From an uncultured Microbacterium sp. (lineage in GTDB: Bacteria > Actinomycetota > Actinomycetes > Actinomycetales > Microbacteriaceae): a stretch of DNA of 44,213 bases. A program made the translations under genes and the position numbers. Below are positions 1-11,861 of the stretch, one piece after another; position 1 is the stretch's first letter, and every line of letters starts with the position of its first letter. The notes below the pieces were generated by a model. It had not been told where the DNA came from. It searched no databases and saw nothing but the letters and a program-made list of their open reading frames with translations. The stretch covers positions 1 through 44,213 of the forward strand of contig NZ_CAJYPF010000164.1 of the NCBI RefSeq assembly GCF_913776565.1, in the 5' to 3' direction.

Positions 1-3764
<3,764 letters not shown>

Positions 3765-3768
<4 letters not shown>

Positions 3769-4667
3769 GCGACCACCTCCGTTCCGATTCCCTTGCTGGT
3801 GAACAGCTCCACGAGCACCGAGTGCGGCACCCGTCCGTCGATGATGGCCGCCGTCGGCACTCCCCCGTCGACCGCGTCCAGGCACGCCTGCATCTTGGGG
3901 ATCATGCCCGACTCGAGCGAGGGCACCATCCGGCGCAGCTCGCTCGAGGTCAGGTGCGACACGAGCGAGTCCCGGTTGGGCCAGTCGGCGTACAGGCCCG
4001 GAACGTCGGTGAGCACGACGAGCTTCTTGGCGTTGAGGGCCACCGCGAGGGCGGCCGCGGCGGCATCCGCGTTGACGTTCAGCGACGCCCCCGGGTGGTC
4101 GAGGTCGGGGGCGATGCTCGACACGATCGGCACGCGGCCCGCCGCGAGGTGGTCCAGCACCGGCTGCGGGTCGACGGTGACGACGTCGCCGACGCGGCCC
4201 AGATCGTGCTCCACCCCGTCGACGACGACGCCGCGGCGGCGGCCGCCGAACAGACCGGCGTCCTCACCGCTCAGGCCCGTGGCCAGGGGCCCGTGCGCGT
4301 TGACCTTGGCCACCAGTTGAGGGTTGATCTGGCCCGTGAGCACCATGCGGACGACGCCGATCGCCTCGGTCGAGGTGACGCGGTACCCGCCGCGGAACTC
4401 GCTGGGGATGTCGAGACGGTTCAGCATCGACGAGATCTGGGGGCCTCCGCCGTGCACCACGACCGGCTTCACGCCGACGTAGCGCAGGTAGGCGATGTCG
4501 GCCGCGAAGGCGTCCTGCAGCTCGTCGCTGACCATCGCGTTGCCGCCGTACTTCACCACCACCACCTGGTCGCGGTACTTGCGCACCCAGGGCAGCGACT
4601 CGACGAGCGTGACCGCCCGTTCGCTGGCCGCGGCGGGATCGGTGTCTTGCAGATCGACGTGGGTCAT
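3765..4667 (-). CDS. argB: Acetylglutamate kinase
   Basis: Phosphorylates N-acetylglutamate at the gamma-carboxylate, the usual arginine-feedback step. The 300-residue protein carries [10 protein letters not shown] (phosphate binding), [13 protein letters not shown] (acetylglutamate binding), the [10 protein letters not shown] segment found in arginine-sensitive enzymes, and [13 protein letters not shown] near the ATP site. Start ATG at 4667 overlaps the argJ stop as ATGA. Arginine sensitivity is inferred from family knowledge of hexameric actinobacterial enzymes and cannot be shown here. Confidence 0.97.
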
Positions 4668-5821
4668 GAGGAGTAGGCGCTGTTCTCGTGGACGTAATCG
4701 TGCGTGAGGTCGTTGGTGCGGATCGTCGCGGTGGCTTCGCCGACGCGGAGGTCGATGACGAGGTCGGTCGCCCGGGGCGTGAGATCGACGTCCTCGCGGG
4801 GGCGGTCGGGACCGCCGGCGGTGCACACGCGCACGCCGTTCATCCACACGTCCACGTCGTAGGGGTCGAAGGCGGCATCCGTCGTGCCGATCGCGGCCAG
4901 AACGCGCCCCCAGTTCGGGTCGTTGCCGAAGATCGCGGCTTTGAAGAGGTTGTTGCGCGCCACCGAGCGTCCCACCTCGACGGCGTCGTCCTCGGTCGCC
5001 GCGTTCGTCACGCGGATGGTGATGTCGTGGCTCGCGCCCTCGGCATCGCCCTGCAACTGGGCGGCCAGGTCGTCGCAGACGCCGGCGAGGGCGGCCGCGA
5101 ACTCCTCGGCATCCACCCGGATGCCGCTCGCCCCGCTGACCAGCAGGGTCACCTGGTCGTTGGTCGACATGCAGCCGTCGGAGTCGAGGCGGTCGAAGCT
5201 GGTGCGGGTGGCCGCGCGCAGGGCCGCGTCGGCCTCACCGGCGTCGAGGACGACGTCGGTGGTGATCACCACGAGCATGGTGGCCAGGCCGGGCGCGAGC
5301 ATCCCCGCGCCCTTGGCCATGCCGCCGATGCTCCAGCCCGCACCGACGTGCGCGGCGCGCTTGGGTCGCGAGTCCGTCGTCATGATGGCGAGCGAGGCGT
5401 CCTCACCGCCCTCGACCGACAGGGCGGCGACACCCTTCTGGACCCCGTCGAGCACCTTGGCGCGGAAGACGTCGTCGCCCGTTCCGATCAGGCCGGTGGA
5501 GCACACGACCACGTCGCCCGCGCCCACGCCCAGCAGTTCGGCGGCGCGCTCGGCGGTCTGGTGGGTGGTCTGGAAGCCGAAGCTACCCGTGAAGCAGTTG
5601 GCCCCGCCCGAGTTGAGCACGACCGCTTCGATGACGCCGTCCTTCACGACCTGCTCCGACCACAGGATGGGATTGGCCTTGGCGCGGTTCGAGGTGAACA
5701 CGGCAGCGCCGACCTTGAGCGGGCCGCGGTTGACCACCACGGCCACGTCGCGCGCGCCGGTGGACTTCAGACCGACGGCGACGCCGGCCGCCTCGAAACC
5801 TGCGGGGGTGGTCACGCTCAC
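4664..5821 (-). CDS. argJ: Bifunctional ornithine acetyltransferase / N-acetylglutamate synthase
   Basis: Recycles the acetyl group from acetylornithine to glutamate (cyclic pathway) and may also use acetyl-CoA. The 385-residue precursor includes [10 protein letters not shown] (oxyanion region) and [14 protein letters not shown]; self-cleavage before the Thr of the ATML motif is expected to give alpha and beta chains. The start is GTG at 5821, forming a GTGA overlap with argC, and the product begins [16 protein letters not shown]. The presence of argJ fits a pathway without argE. No anomalies were seen. Confidence 0.97.
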   Translation of the reverse strand: MSVTTPAGFEAAGVAVGLKSTGARDVAVVVNRGPLKVGAAVFTSNRAKANPILWSEQVVKDGVIEAVVLNSGGANCFTGSFGFQTTHQTAERAAELLGVGAGDVVVCSTGLIGTGDDVFRAKVLDGVQKGVAALSVEGGEDASLAIMTTDSRPKRAAHVGAGWSIGGMAKGAGMLAPGLATMLVVITTDVVLDAGEADAALRAATRTSFDRLDSDGCMSTNDQVTLLVSGASGIRVDAEEFAAALAGVCDDLAAQLQGDAEGASHDITIRVTNAATEDDAVEVGRSVARNNLFKAAIFGNDPNWGRVLAAIGTTDAAFDPYDVDVWMNGVRVCTAGGPDRPREDVDLTPRATDLVIDLRVGEATATIRTNDLTHDYVHENSAYSS

Positions 5822-6867
5822 GGAGCGACTCCGTTCAGGGGAAGGGCGGTGGTCTCGGCGAGGCCCAGCGCGATGTTCATGGACTGCACGGCGGCACCGG
5901 CGGTGCCCTTGACGAGATTGTCGACGGCGGCGACGACCGTCACCCGGTTCGCGGCGCGATCCACGGCGACTCCCATCGAGGCGACATTGGCGCCCAGCAC
6001 GTCGGCCACCCGGGGGAAGACGCCCTCGGGCAGCAGCTCGACGAAGGGTTCGTCGGCATAGGCCTCGACCCAGGCGGACCGGATCTCGGCATCCGTCGCA
6101 TCGCCGCTGATCGGCGCCGACGAGGTGGCGAGGATACCCCGGGCCATCGGCACGAGCACGGGGGTGAAGGAGATGCGGATGCCGTCGCCCGGCGCGCCCG
6201 CCGCGGCCAGCGCCTGGCGGATCTCGGGGATGTGGCGATGCGTGCCGCCGACGGCGTAGGGGTTGGCCGTGCCAAGGATCTCGCTGGCGAGCAGGTTGGT
6301 CTTGGCCGCCTTGCCGGCGCCGCTGGGGCCGACGGCCAGCACCGAGACTACGTCGCCGGGGTCGATGACACCGGCCGCGACGCCCGGGGCGAGCGAGAGC
6401 GCGACGGTCGACGCATTGCACCCGGGGGCGGCGATGCGGCGCGCCCCGCGCAGCTTGTCGCGCTGCTTTCCGCCCGAGATCGGGAGCTCGGGAACGCCGT
6501 AGGCCCACGGCTCGGCGTGCGCTCCGCCGTAGAAGGCCGCCCAGTCCTCGGCGGACGTGAGGCGGTGGTCGGCCCCGGCGTCGATCACGAGGGCGGTGTC
6601 GGCGAGCGCCTCGGTGTACTGCGCCGACTGCCCGTGCGGCAGCGCGAGGAAGACGACGTCGTGCCCCGCCAGGACCTCGGGGGTCGTCGGCTGCAGCTCG
6701 AGGTGCCCGAGCGAACGCAGGTGCGGCTGGTGGGCGATGAGCCGCTGGCCCGCGCTGGAGTGCGCGGTGACCGTGCGGATCTCGACATCGGGATGGTCGG
6801 CGAGGAGGCGGAGGATCTCGCCGCCCGCGTAGCCGGAAGCGCCGGAAACGGCGACCGAGAGGGTCAT
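5818..6867 (-). CDS. argC: N-acetyl-gamma-glutamyl-phosphate reductase
   Basis: NADPH-dependent reductase of the third step of arginine synthesis and first gene of the coupled argCJBDF chain. The 349-residue protein begins [17 protein letters not shown] (Rossmann dinucleotide loop), has APGCNAST with the catalytic Cys near residue 150, and the expected HRHIPEI segment. The ATG at 6867 has no clear Shine-Dalgarno; instead TAAGGT ends 6 nt before it, which suggests an additional leaderless promoter. A 31-codon arginine-rich leader peptide lies about 80 nt upstream (see separate entries), so argC may be controlled both by attenuation and by its own promoter. Confidence 0.97.
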   Translation of the reverse strand: MTLSVAVSGASGYAGGEILRLLADHPDVEIRTVTAHSSAGQRLIAHQPHLRSLGHLELQPTTPEVLAGHDVVFLALPHGQSAQYTEALADTALVIDAGADHRLTSAEDWAAFYGGAHAEPWAYGVPELPISGGKQRDKLRGARRIAAPGCNASTVALSLAPGVAAGVIDPGDVVSVLAVGPSGAGKAAKTNLLASEILGTANPYAVGGTHRHIPEIRQALAAAGAPGDGIRISFTPVLVPMARGILATSSAPISGDATDAEIRSAWVEAYADEPFVELLPEGVFPRVADVLGANVASMGVAVDRAANRVTVVAAVDNLVKGTAGAAVQSMNIALGLAETTALPLNGVAP

Positions 6868-6873
6868 ACATCT

Positions 6874-6907
6874 ACCTTACGAGTCGGGGCTGATGCTGCA
6901 CGCAGCA
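6874..6907 (-). promoter_or_regulatory. Candidate argC-proximal promoter with palindrome
   Basis: On the minus strand TAAGGT (6879-6874) is a -10-like hexamer placed exactly 6 nt before the argC ATG. A perfect 14-nt palindrome, TGCTGCGTGCAGCA (6894-6907), covers the place where the -35 element would be, which itself is poor. This could be a repressor site (ArgR is the obvious family candidate, although the sequence does not match the AT-rich ARG box of enterobacteria) or a small hairpin in the leader RNA. It is an inference from position and symmetry only. Confidence 0.4.
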
Positions 6908-6987
6908 GGAAGCGGGGCGGCGACGCCCGTATGCCCGACCGATGGCGGGTTACGAGGTCGCCGAGAATCGGCGCTCGACCCGACGTC
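6891..6987 (-). promoter_or_regulatory. Possible arginine attenuator (alternative RNA helices)
   Basis: In the minus-strand RNA, CGCCGA and TCGGCG form a 6-bp hairpin with a TTC loop across the last two Arg codons of the leader peptide. The overlapping CGGCGAC can instead pair 7 bp with GTCGCCG about 35 nt downstream, and that segment overlaps a third helix GGGCG/CGCCC with a TCGC loop. The first and third helices are thus excluded by the second. This is the layout needed for ribosome-position-dependent attenuation, but no U-run follows and stability was not computed. Confidence 0.35.
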
Positions 6988-7045
6988 GACGCGCAGCACC
7001 GGTGCTCACGGAGAGCTCCTCGGCGCGCACGGTGATCGACGACAT
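6950..7045 (-). CDS. Candidate arginine-rich leader peptide upstream of argC
   Basis: A 31-codon frame, ATG at 7045 to TAA at 6950, ends 82 nt before argC. The peptide starts MSSITVRAEELSVS and has GAARRRRVERRF near its end: seven Arg in total, four consecutive and then two more, using mixed codons CGT CGA CGT CGG ... CGC CGA. It would be translated from a leaderless mRNA, since TACCCT (7057-7052) ends 6 nt before the ATG and TTGCTC (7081-7076) sits 18 nt further up. Downstream segments can form competing helices. This is the organisation of an amino-acid attenuator; the peptide itself is unlikely to have another job. It is not a recognised family. Confidence 0.55.
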   Translation of the reverse strand: MSSITVRAEELSVSTGAARRRRVERRFSATS

Positions 7046-7051
7046 GACGCG

Positions 7052-7081
7052 AGGGTATCGGCCGCGTCGCCGAAGGAGCAA
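7052..7081 (-). promoter_or_regulatory. Promoter of the arg leader / argCJBDF operon
   Basis: Minus strand: -35 TTGCTC at 7081-7076, an 18-nt spacer, -10 TACCCT at 7057-7052. The expected start site, about 7 nt downstream, is the A of the leader-peptide ATG at 7045, giving a leaderless transcript. This is a prediction from hexamer match and spacing. Confidence 0.5.
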
Positions 7082-7133
7082 ATCGCGTGGTGCCGCGCGG
7101 CCCGTCATGCCCGGGGACGGCGCGTCCCGGGCT

Positions 7134-7168
7134 TGTCCCCCATTTGGGGGACACAGATCGCGTATGCT
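7134..7168 (+). promoter_or_regulatory. 20-bp perfect palindrome plus -10 box: candidate activated promoter
   Basis: TGTCCCCCATTTGGGGGACA at 7134-7153 is a perfect inverted repeat with 8-bp arms and an ATTT centre. TATGCT at 7163-7168 is a good -10, and its -35 position falls inside the palindrome, as for activators of the LuxR/response-regulator type or for a repressor. The predicted start near 7175 coincides with the first base of the hairpin at 7176. No coding frame follows, so this looks like the promoter of a non-coding RNA. Confidence 0.5.
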
Positions 7169-7174
7169 GTGGAT

Positions 7175-7340
7175 CCTGCCCTCATCGCCGGGCACTTCCG
7201 ACTGCCCCCCTTACCGGCGATGAGGGCAGACCTCTGCTCGCCGCTCGGTCGCCGCGAACGCGCGCCGTCGGTCCGCCCCGCGCAAGCGCCGACACGCGAA
7301 GAGCGCCGTACAGCATCGGCTGCGCGGCGCTCTTCGTCAT
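7175..7340 (+). ncRNA. Candidate small RNA with C-rich loop
   Basis: The predicted plus-strand transcript starts near 7175 and opens with a perfect 16-bp stem (7176-7191 with 7214-7229) closing a 22-nt loop that contains six consecutive C. It could end at the hairpin at 7297-7336, which also serves pheT from the other strand, giving about 165 nt. C-rich exposed loops are typical of actinobacterial sRNAs such as 6C RNA, which act on G-rich ribosome-binding sites. I see only one C-rich loop, so I do not assign it to that family. No reading frame with a ribosome-binding site is visible. Expression is untested. Confidence 0.45.
7297..7336. terminator. Bidirectional hairpin terminator between pheT and the candidate sRNA
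   Basis: Perfect 12-bp stem CGAAGAGCGCCG (7297-7308) with CGGCGCTCTTCG (7325-7336); the 16-nt loop contains a further 4-bp CAGC/GCTG helix. It begins 10 nt after the pheT stop on the minus strand. There is no U-tract, as is common for actinobacterial terminators. Confidence 0.75.
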
Positions 7341-7345
7341 CGAGG

Positions 7346-9856
7346 TCAGTCGCGGATCGCGGCCCCGAAGCGCTCCGCCGCGACGGCGACCCCGGCGAGC
7401 TTGGCCTCGGTCGCCTCGGCCGCGGTCAGCGTGCGGTCGGGCGCGCGGAAGCGCAGGGCGAACGTGAGGCTCTTCGTCCCCTGGGCCAGCCCCGGCCCGC
7501 GGTAATCGTCGACGAGTCGCGCCCACTCGAGCAGGGGCGCGCCCCCCTCGACGAGCGCCCGGCGCACGTCGCCCGCGGCGATCTCGGCGGGCACGGTCAG
7601 CGAGACGTCCTGCGTGGCGGCGGGGAATCCGGACAGGGATGCCGCGACCACACGCGACTGCGCCAGCTCGAGCATCGCGTCGAGATCGAGCTCGGCCACG
7701 AGCACGCGACCGGGCAGGTCCGCCGCGGCCGACACGGCGGGGAGCACCTCGCCCACGTAGCCGATGTCCTGACCCGCTGCGAGCACGCGTGCCGTGCGCC
7801 CGGGGTGCAGCGCGGCGCGCTGGGCCTGGACCAGCTCGATATCGAGACCCGCGGCCGCGGTCAGCACGCGCACCGCGTCGACGGCATCCGCGAGATCGGC
7901 GGCGAGCGCCGCCTGCCCGGGCTGCTTGGCGACGGAGTGACCGGCGAGCAGGATCGCCACGTGACGGCGCTGCGGCGGGATCGACGCATCGAGGGCGGTC
8001 AGCGTCGCCGCGTCAGGGCGCACCGCGAGCGGCGGCACCGACGGCGTGCCGTACGGCACGCCCGGCTTGGGCAGGAAGACCGTGCCCGTCTCGAAGAGGG
8101 CGAGGTCGACGATGCCGCGCGAGACGTTACGGTGCGCCACCTGCAGAAGCGCCGGGACGAGCGAGCGACGCAGGAAGGGCGACAGCCCGTCGAGCGGGTT
8201 GGCCAGTTTGACGCTCGGCAGCTTCTCGCCCGAGGGCGAGCCGTGCAGCGCGTTCTGCTCCTCGGTCGTGAAGGGGAACGACGGCGTCTCGACGAAACCG
8301 GCCGAGGCCAGGGCGTTCGCGACCCGACGTCGTCCCTGCTGCGCCGAGGTCAGGCCGCGGCCCGACGGCGGGCTCGGCAGCACCGAGGGGATGCGGTCGT
8401 ATCCCTCGATGCGGGCCACCTCTTCGGCGAGCGTCCACTTGTCGGTGAGGTCGGGACGCCACGAGGGCGCGGTGACCGACCAGCCGGCGTCACGCTGCTG
8501 AACCGCGCACCCGATCAGCTCGAGCGCCGACACGGTCTCGTCGTCGGTGTAGTCCACGCCGATCAGACCCGAGACGAACCCCGCGGGCAGGGTGATCGCG
8601 TCGCGACGGTACTCGGCGGACAGCGATCCCCCCAGCTCGGTGTCGAGTGTGCCGCCGGCGAGTTCCACCATCAGCGAGGCGACGCGCTCCGCGGCCACGA
8701 AAGGAACGAGGGGGTCGACACCGCGCTCGAAGCGACGCGACGCCTCGGAGGGCAGCTTGTGCCGCCGCGCGGTGCGCGCGATCGAGACCTGGTCGAAGGT
8801 CGCCGCCTCGATGAGGACGTTGCGCGTGGCGTCGCTCATCTCGGTCGGGCCGCCGCCCATGACGCCGGCCAGGCCGATCGGCCCCGACTCGTCGGTGATC
8901 AGCAGATCTTCGGCGTTGAGCGTGCGCACCTGCCCGTCGAGGGTCTCGAGCTTCTCGCCCTGCTCGGCGCGCCGCACCGTGATGCCGCCCTGAAGGCGGT
9001 CGAGATCGTAACCGTGGATCGGCTGACCGAGTTCGAGCATCACGTAGTTGGTGATGTCGATCAGCACGCCCAGCGAGCGGATCCCGGCGAGCGACAGTCG
9101 CGTGATCATCCACGGCGGGGTCGGGCGCGAGGGGTCGACGTCGCGCACGATGCGCGCCACGAACTCACTGGCCCCCGCGCGCCCGCGGATGGGCGCGCGG
9201 TCGTCGACGGCGAGGGGGAAGCCCGTGGGCGTGCGCGAGGCCGCCTCGTCGTGTCCGGTCCCCGGGTCGCGGAACGCCGCGCCGGTGGCGTGGGAGTACT
9301 CGCGCGCGACGCCGCGCAGCGACAGGGCGTAGCCGCGGTCGGGCGTGACGTTGATCTCGACGGCGATGTCGTCGAGGCCCAGCAGCGCGATGGCATCCGT
9401 TCCCACGGGAGCGTCGATGCCGAGTTCGACCAGGCGCAGGATGCCGGAGTGCTCGCTGCCGAGGCCCAGCTCCTTCGCCGAGGCGATCATGCCGTCGGAC
9501 ACGTGCCCGTAGGTCTTGCGTGCGGCGATCGGGAAGGGGCCCGGCAGGACCGCGCCGGGCAGGGTCACGACGACCTTGTCACCGGCGAAGAAGTTGCCGG
9601 CGCCGCAGACGATGCCCCGCACTCCCCCGTGCTCCGCACCGACGTCGACCTGGCACCAGCGGATGGTCTTGCCGTTGGATTGCGGCTCGGGGGTGAACTC
9701 GATCACCTCACCGACGACGACGGGACCGGTGAGTTCGAAGCGGTGCACGTCTTCTTCTTCGAAGCCGACGGACACCAGGGCGGCGAGGACGTCCTCGGGG
9801 GTGGCCTCGGCGGGTACGTCGACGTACTCGCGCAACCAGGAGAGCGGGACGCGCAT
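7346..9856 (-). CDS. pheT: Phenylalanine--tRNA ligase beta subunit
   Basis: Large subunit of the (alpha-beta)2 phenylalanyl-tRNA synthetase, 836 residues. It begins MRVPLSWLREYVD, followed by an EMAP/OB-like tRNA-binding domain (about residues 40-150), the B3/B4 editing region, the B5 domain and a C-terminal anticodon-binding ferredoxin-like domain (VSLTVPAEIAAGDVRRAL...). The ATG at 9856 overlaps the pheS stop by one base (TGATG), so the subunits are translationally coupled. It ends at a hairpin terminator. Length and domain order are standard. Confidence 0.97.
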   Translation of the reverse strand: MRVPLSWLREYVDVPAEATPEDVLAALVSVGFEEEDVHRFELTGPVVVGEVIEFTPEPQSNGKTIRWCQVDVGAEHGGVRGIVCGAGNFFAGDKVVVTLPGAVLPGPFPIAARKTYGHVSDGMIASAKELGLGSEHSGILRLVELGIDAPVGTDAIALLGLDDIAVEINVTPDRGYALSLRGVAREYSHATGAAFRDPGTGHDEAASRTPTGFPLAVDDRAPIRGRAGASEFVARIVRDVDPSRPTPPWMITRLSLAGIRSLGVLIDITNYVMLELGQPIHGYDLDRLQGGITVRRAEQGEKLETLDGQVRTLNAEDLLITDESGPIGLAGVMGGGPTEMSDATRNVLIEAATFDQVSIARTARRHKLPSEASRRFERGVDPLVPFVAAERVASLMVELAGGTLDTELGGSLSAEYRRDAITLPAGFVSGLIGVDYTDDETVSALELIGCAVQQRDAGWSVTAPSWRPDLTDKWTLAEEVARIEGYDRIPSVLPSPPSGRGLTSAQQGRRRVANALASAGFVETPSFPFTTEEQNALHGSPSGEKLPSVKLANPLDGLSPFLRRSLVPALLQVAHRNVSRGIVDLALFETGTVFLPKPGVPYGTPSVPPLAVRPDAATLTALDASIPPQRRHVAILLAGHSVAKQPGQAALAADLADAVDAVRVLTAAAGLDIELVQAQRAALHPGRTARVLAAGQDIGYVGEVLPAVSAAADLPGRVLVAELDLDAMLELAQSRVVAASLSGFPAATQDVSLTVPAEIAAGDVRRALVEGGAPLLEWARLVDDYRGPGLAQGTKSLTFALRFRAPDRTLTAAEATEAKLAGVAVAAERFGAAIRD

Positions 9857-10896
9857 CAGACCACCATTCCGAACTGCTCGCTGAAGCGGACATCGCCCTC
9901 GGCCATGTCGCGCATGTCTTGCACGTCGCTGCGGAACATGAGCGTGCGCTCGATGCCCATGCCGAAGGCGAAGCCCGAGTACTCTTCGGGGTCGATACCC
10001 GCGGCACGCAGGACGTTGGGGTTCACCATTCCGCAGCCGCCCCACTCGATCCATCGCGCCCCGCCCTTGAAGGTCGGGTGCCACAGGTCGAGCTCGGCGC
10101 TCGGCTCGGTGAACGGGAAGAAGTTGGCGCGGAAGCGCGTCTTTGCCTCGGGTCCGAACAGCACGCGCGCGGCGTGGTCCAGGGTGCCCTTGAGATGGGC
10201 CATGGTGATGCCCTTGTCGACGACGAGGCCTTCGAACTGCGTGAACACCGGCAGGTGCGTCGCGTCGAACTCGTCCGTGCGGTACACCCGGCCCGGGCAC
10301 AGCACGTAGATGGGCAGGTCGCGCTCGAGCATCGAGCGCACCTGCACGGGGCTGGTGTGGGTGCGCAGCACGAGGTGACGCGCGACCGGGTCGACGAAGA
10401 AGGTGTCCTGCATCTGACGCGCCGGGTGGTCGACGTCGAAGTTCAGCGCGTCGAAGTTGAACCACTCGTGCTCGAGCTCGGGACCCTCGGCGATCTCCCA
10501 CCCCATGCCGACGAAGATGTCGGACACCTGCTCCTGCAGGAGGGAGATGGGATGCCGTGCCCCGACGCGGGCGCGCTGCGGCAGCGCGGTGACGTCGATG
10601 CGCTCGGCCTCGAGCTGCGCGGCCGTCTCGGCCTCGGCGAGTTCGGCCTCGCGTGCGGCGAGGGCCTGGTTCACCTGCCCGCGCGCCTGGCCGACGAGCT
10701 TGCCGAAGGAGGCCTTGTGCTCGGGGGCGACGTGGCGCATCTGGGCGTTCAGGCGCGCGAGCGGCGACTGGTCTCCCGTGTGCGCGGAGCGGGCGGCTTT
10801 CAGGTCGGCCGTGGTCGCGGCGGCGGCGATGGCGGCATGAGCCTCATCGACCGCGGCGGCGACGGCCTCGGGGGTGATCTCGGGTGCGTCGGACAC
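9856..10896 (-). CDS. pheS: Phenylalanine--tRNA ligase alpha subunit
   Basis: Catalytic class II synthetase subunit, 346 residues. The N-terminal coiled coil (residues 1-95) precedes the class II core with GPELEHEWFNFDALNFD, HPARQMQDTFF (motif 1/2 region), LRTHTSPVQVR, PGRVYRTDEFDATH and the terminal GMGIERTLMFR (motif 3). I choose GTG at 10896, giving SDAPEITPEAV at the N-terminus. TAGACT ends 8 nt upstream, so the mRNA probably has no or a 1-2 nt leader. No phenylalanine leader peptide or T-box is visible. Confidence 0.97.
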   Translation of the reverse strand: MSDAPEITPEAVAAAVDEAHAAIAAAATTADLKAARSAHTGDQSPLARLNAQMRHVAPEHKASFGKLVGQARGQVNQALAAREAELAEAETAAQLEAERIDVTALPQRARVGARHPISLLQEQVSDIFVGMGWEIAEGPELEHEWFNFDALNFDVDHPARQMQDTFFVDPVARHLVLRTHTSPVQVRSMLERDLPIYVLCPGRVYRTDEFDATHLPVFTQFEGLVVDKGITMAHLKGTLDHAARVLFGPEAKTRFRANFFPFTEPSAELDLWHPTFKGGARWIEWGGCGMVNPNVLRAAGIDPEEYSGFAFGMGIERTLMFRSDVQDMRDMAEGDVRFSEQFGMVV

Positions 10897-10904
10897 GAGA
10901 TGAG

Positions 10905-10910
10905 AGTCTA
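10905..10910 (-). promoter_or_regulatory. -10 box for pheST (near-leaderless)
   Basis: TAGACT on the minus strand ends 8 nt before the pheS GTG. The region that would hold the -35 element is occupied by the terminator hairpin of the upstream gluABCD operon at 10912-10941. Confidence 0.5.
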
Positions 10911-10911
10911 C

Positions 10912-10941
10912 CGACGGGCGGGGACACTCCCCCGCCCGTCG
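10912..10941. terminator. Terminator of the glutamate ABC transporter operon
   Basis: Perfect 12-bp stem, CGACGGGCGGGG (10912-10923) with CCCCGCCCGTCG (10930-10941), loop ACACTC, immediately after the gluD stop at 10947 on the minus strand. Confidence 0.8.
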
Positions 10942-10946
10942 ATCGC

Positions 10947-11861
10947 TCACAGTCCGTGGGAGTCGTGCTTGCCGAGGCCGCGCTGGGCGACGATCAGCTC
11001 GGTGTCGGTGCCCGCCTGCCCCGTGGGCTCGGCGGGGGCGACGGCGCCCGCCTTCGGCGACGTGCGCAGGCGCACCTCGACGCGGTGCGCCGCGAACGAC
11101 AGGGCGAGGCACATCGCGACGTAGATGACGCTCGCGATCATCGCGGCGGGGATGAGGGGCGAGCCGTACTCGCCGTTCGAGCCGAGCAGGCGAGCGAAGT
11201 AGAGCAGTTCGGGGTAGGTGATGATGAAGCCGAGCGCGGTGTCCTTGAGGGTCACCACGAGCTGGGCGATGATGACGGGGAGCATGGCGCGGATCGCCTG
11301 CGGCAGCAGGATCAGGCGCATGACGCCCGACTTGCGCAGCCCCACGGCGTAGCCCGCCTCGCTCTGGCCCCGAGGAAGGGCCTCCACACCGGCGCGGATG
11401 ACCTCGGACAGCACGGAACCGTTGTAGAGGATGAGCGCGATCACCACGGCCCAGTAGGACGACATCTTGATGTCGATGACCGGCAGGCCGTAGTACAGCA
11501 GCAGCATGAACACGAGCACGGGGACGGCGCGCAGGATCTCGACGATCCACCCGACCGGCAGACGCACCCACCGGTGGTCCGAGAGGCGACCGATCGCGAG
11601 CACGAAGCCGAGGACGAGGGCTCCGACCGCGGCGACGACGAAGGCGGCGAGCGTCGCCAGCGTCGCTTCGCCGAAGCGCTGCCAGATGGCCGAGTAGGTG
11701 AAGACGTTCCACTTCGCCGCCGAGAACTGGCCGGTGTCGATGAAGCGCCAGATCACGAAGCCGATGACGGCCGCGACGAGCAGCAGCGTGACCACGCCGA
11801 TGATGCGGTTGCGCAGCTGTGCGCGCGGGCCCGGAACGTCGTACAGGACGGAGGAGCTCAT
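10947..11861 (-). CDS. gluD: Amino-acid (glutamate-type) ABC transporter permease
   Basis: Inner-membrane permease of a polar amino-acid importer, 304 residues with a cytoplasmic N-terminus, about five to six helices and the EAA loop EVIRAGVEALPRGQSEAGYAVGL split around residues 165-190 that contacts the ATPase. The C-terminal tail (RTSPKAGAVAPAEP...) is hydrophilic. ATG at 11861 overlaps the gluC stop as ATGA. Gene order ATPase, binding protein, permease, permease matches the Corynebacterium gluABCD glutamate system; the substrate is inferred from this similarity. Confidence 0.9.
   Translation of the reverse strand: MSSSVLYDVPGPRAQLRNRIIGVVTLLLVAAVIGFVIWRFIDTGQFSAAKWNVFTYSAIWQRFGEATLATLAAFVVAAVGALVLGFVLAIGRLSDHRWVRLPVGWIVEILRAVPVLVFMLLLYYGLPVIDIKMSSYWAVVIALILYNGSVLSEVIRAGVEALPRGQSEAGYAVGLRKSGVMRLILLPQAIRAMLPVIIAQLVVTLKDTALGFIITYPELLYFARLLGSNGEYGSPLIPAAMIASVIYVAMCLALSFAAHRVEVRLRTSPKAGAVAPAEPTGQAGTDTELIVAQRGLGKHDSHGL

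Noticed and set aside
6864-7154. 96-codon minus-strand frame across the argC upstream region.
   Set aside because: It overlaps the leader peptide in another phase and runs into argC; composition is Arg/Pro-rich with no ribosome-binding site. The shorter, promoter-aligned 31-codon frame is the better candidate.
7176-7229. The 16-bp hairpin as part of an arg attenuator.
   Set aside because: It lies upstream of the arg leader promoter, and its loop and position fit a plus-strand transcript.
7175-7340. Firm assignment of the candidate sRNA to the 6C RNA family.
   Set aside because: Only one hairpin with a C-run is visible, and I could not run a covariance search.
6893-10309. Very long plus-strand open frame opposite pheT and pheS (and similar ones at 24-1610, 1643-3433, 2674-4320 plus; 22041-24794 and 32147-33694 minus).
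   Set aside because: They lie antisense to clear genes, have no family motifs and are rich in Arg, Gly, Asp and His, as expected for the shadow of GC-biased third positions.
10897-10946. T-box or Phe leader peptide before pheS.
   Set aside because: The gap is only 50 nt and is filled by the terminator and a -10 box adjacent to the start codon.
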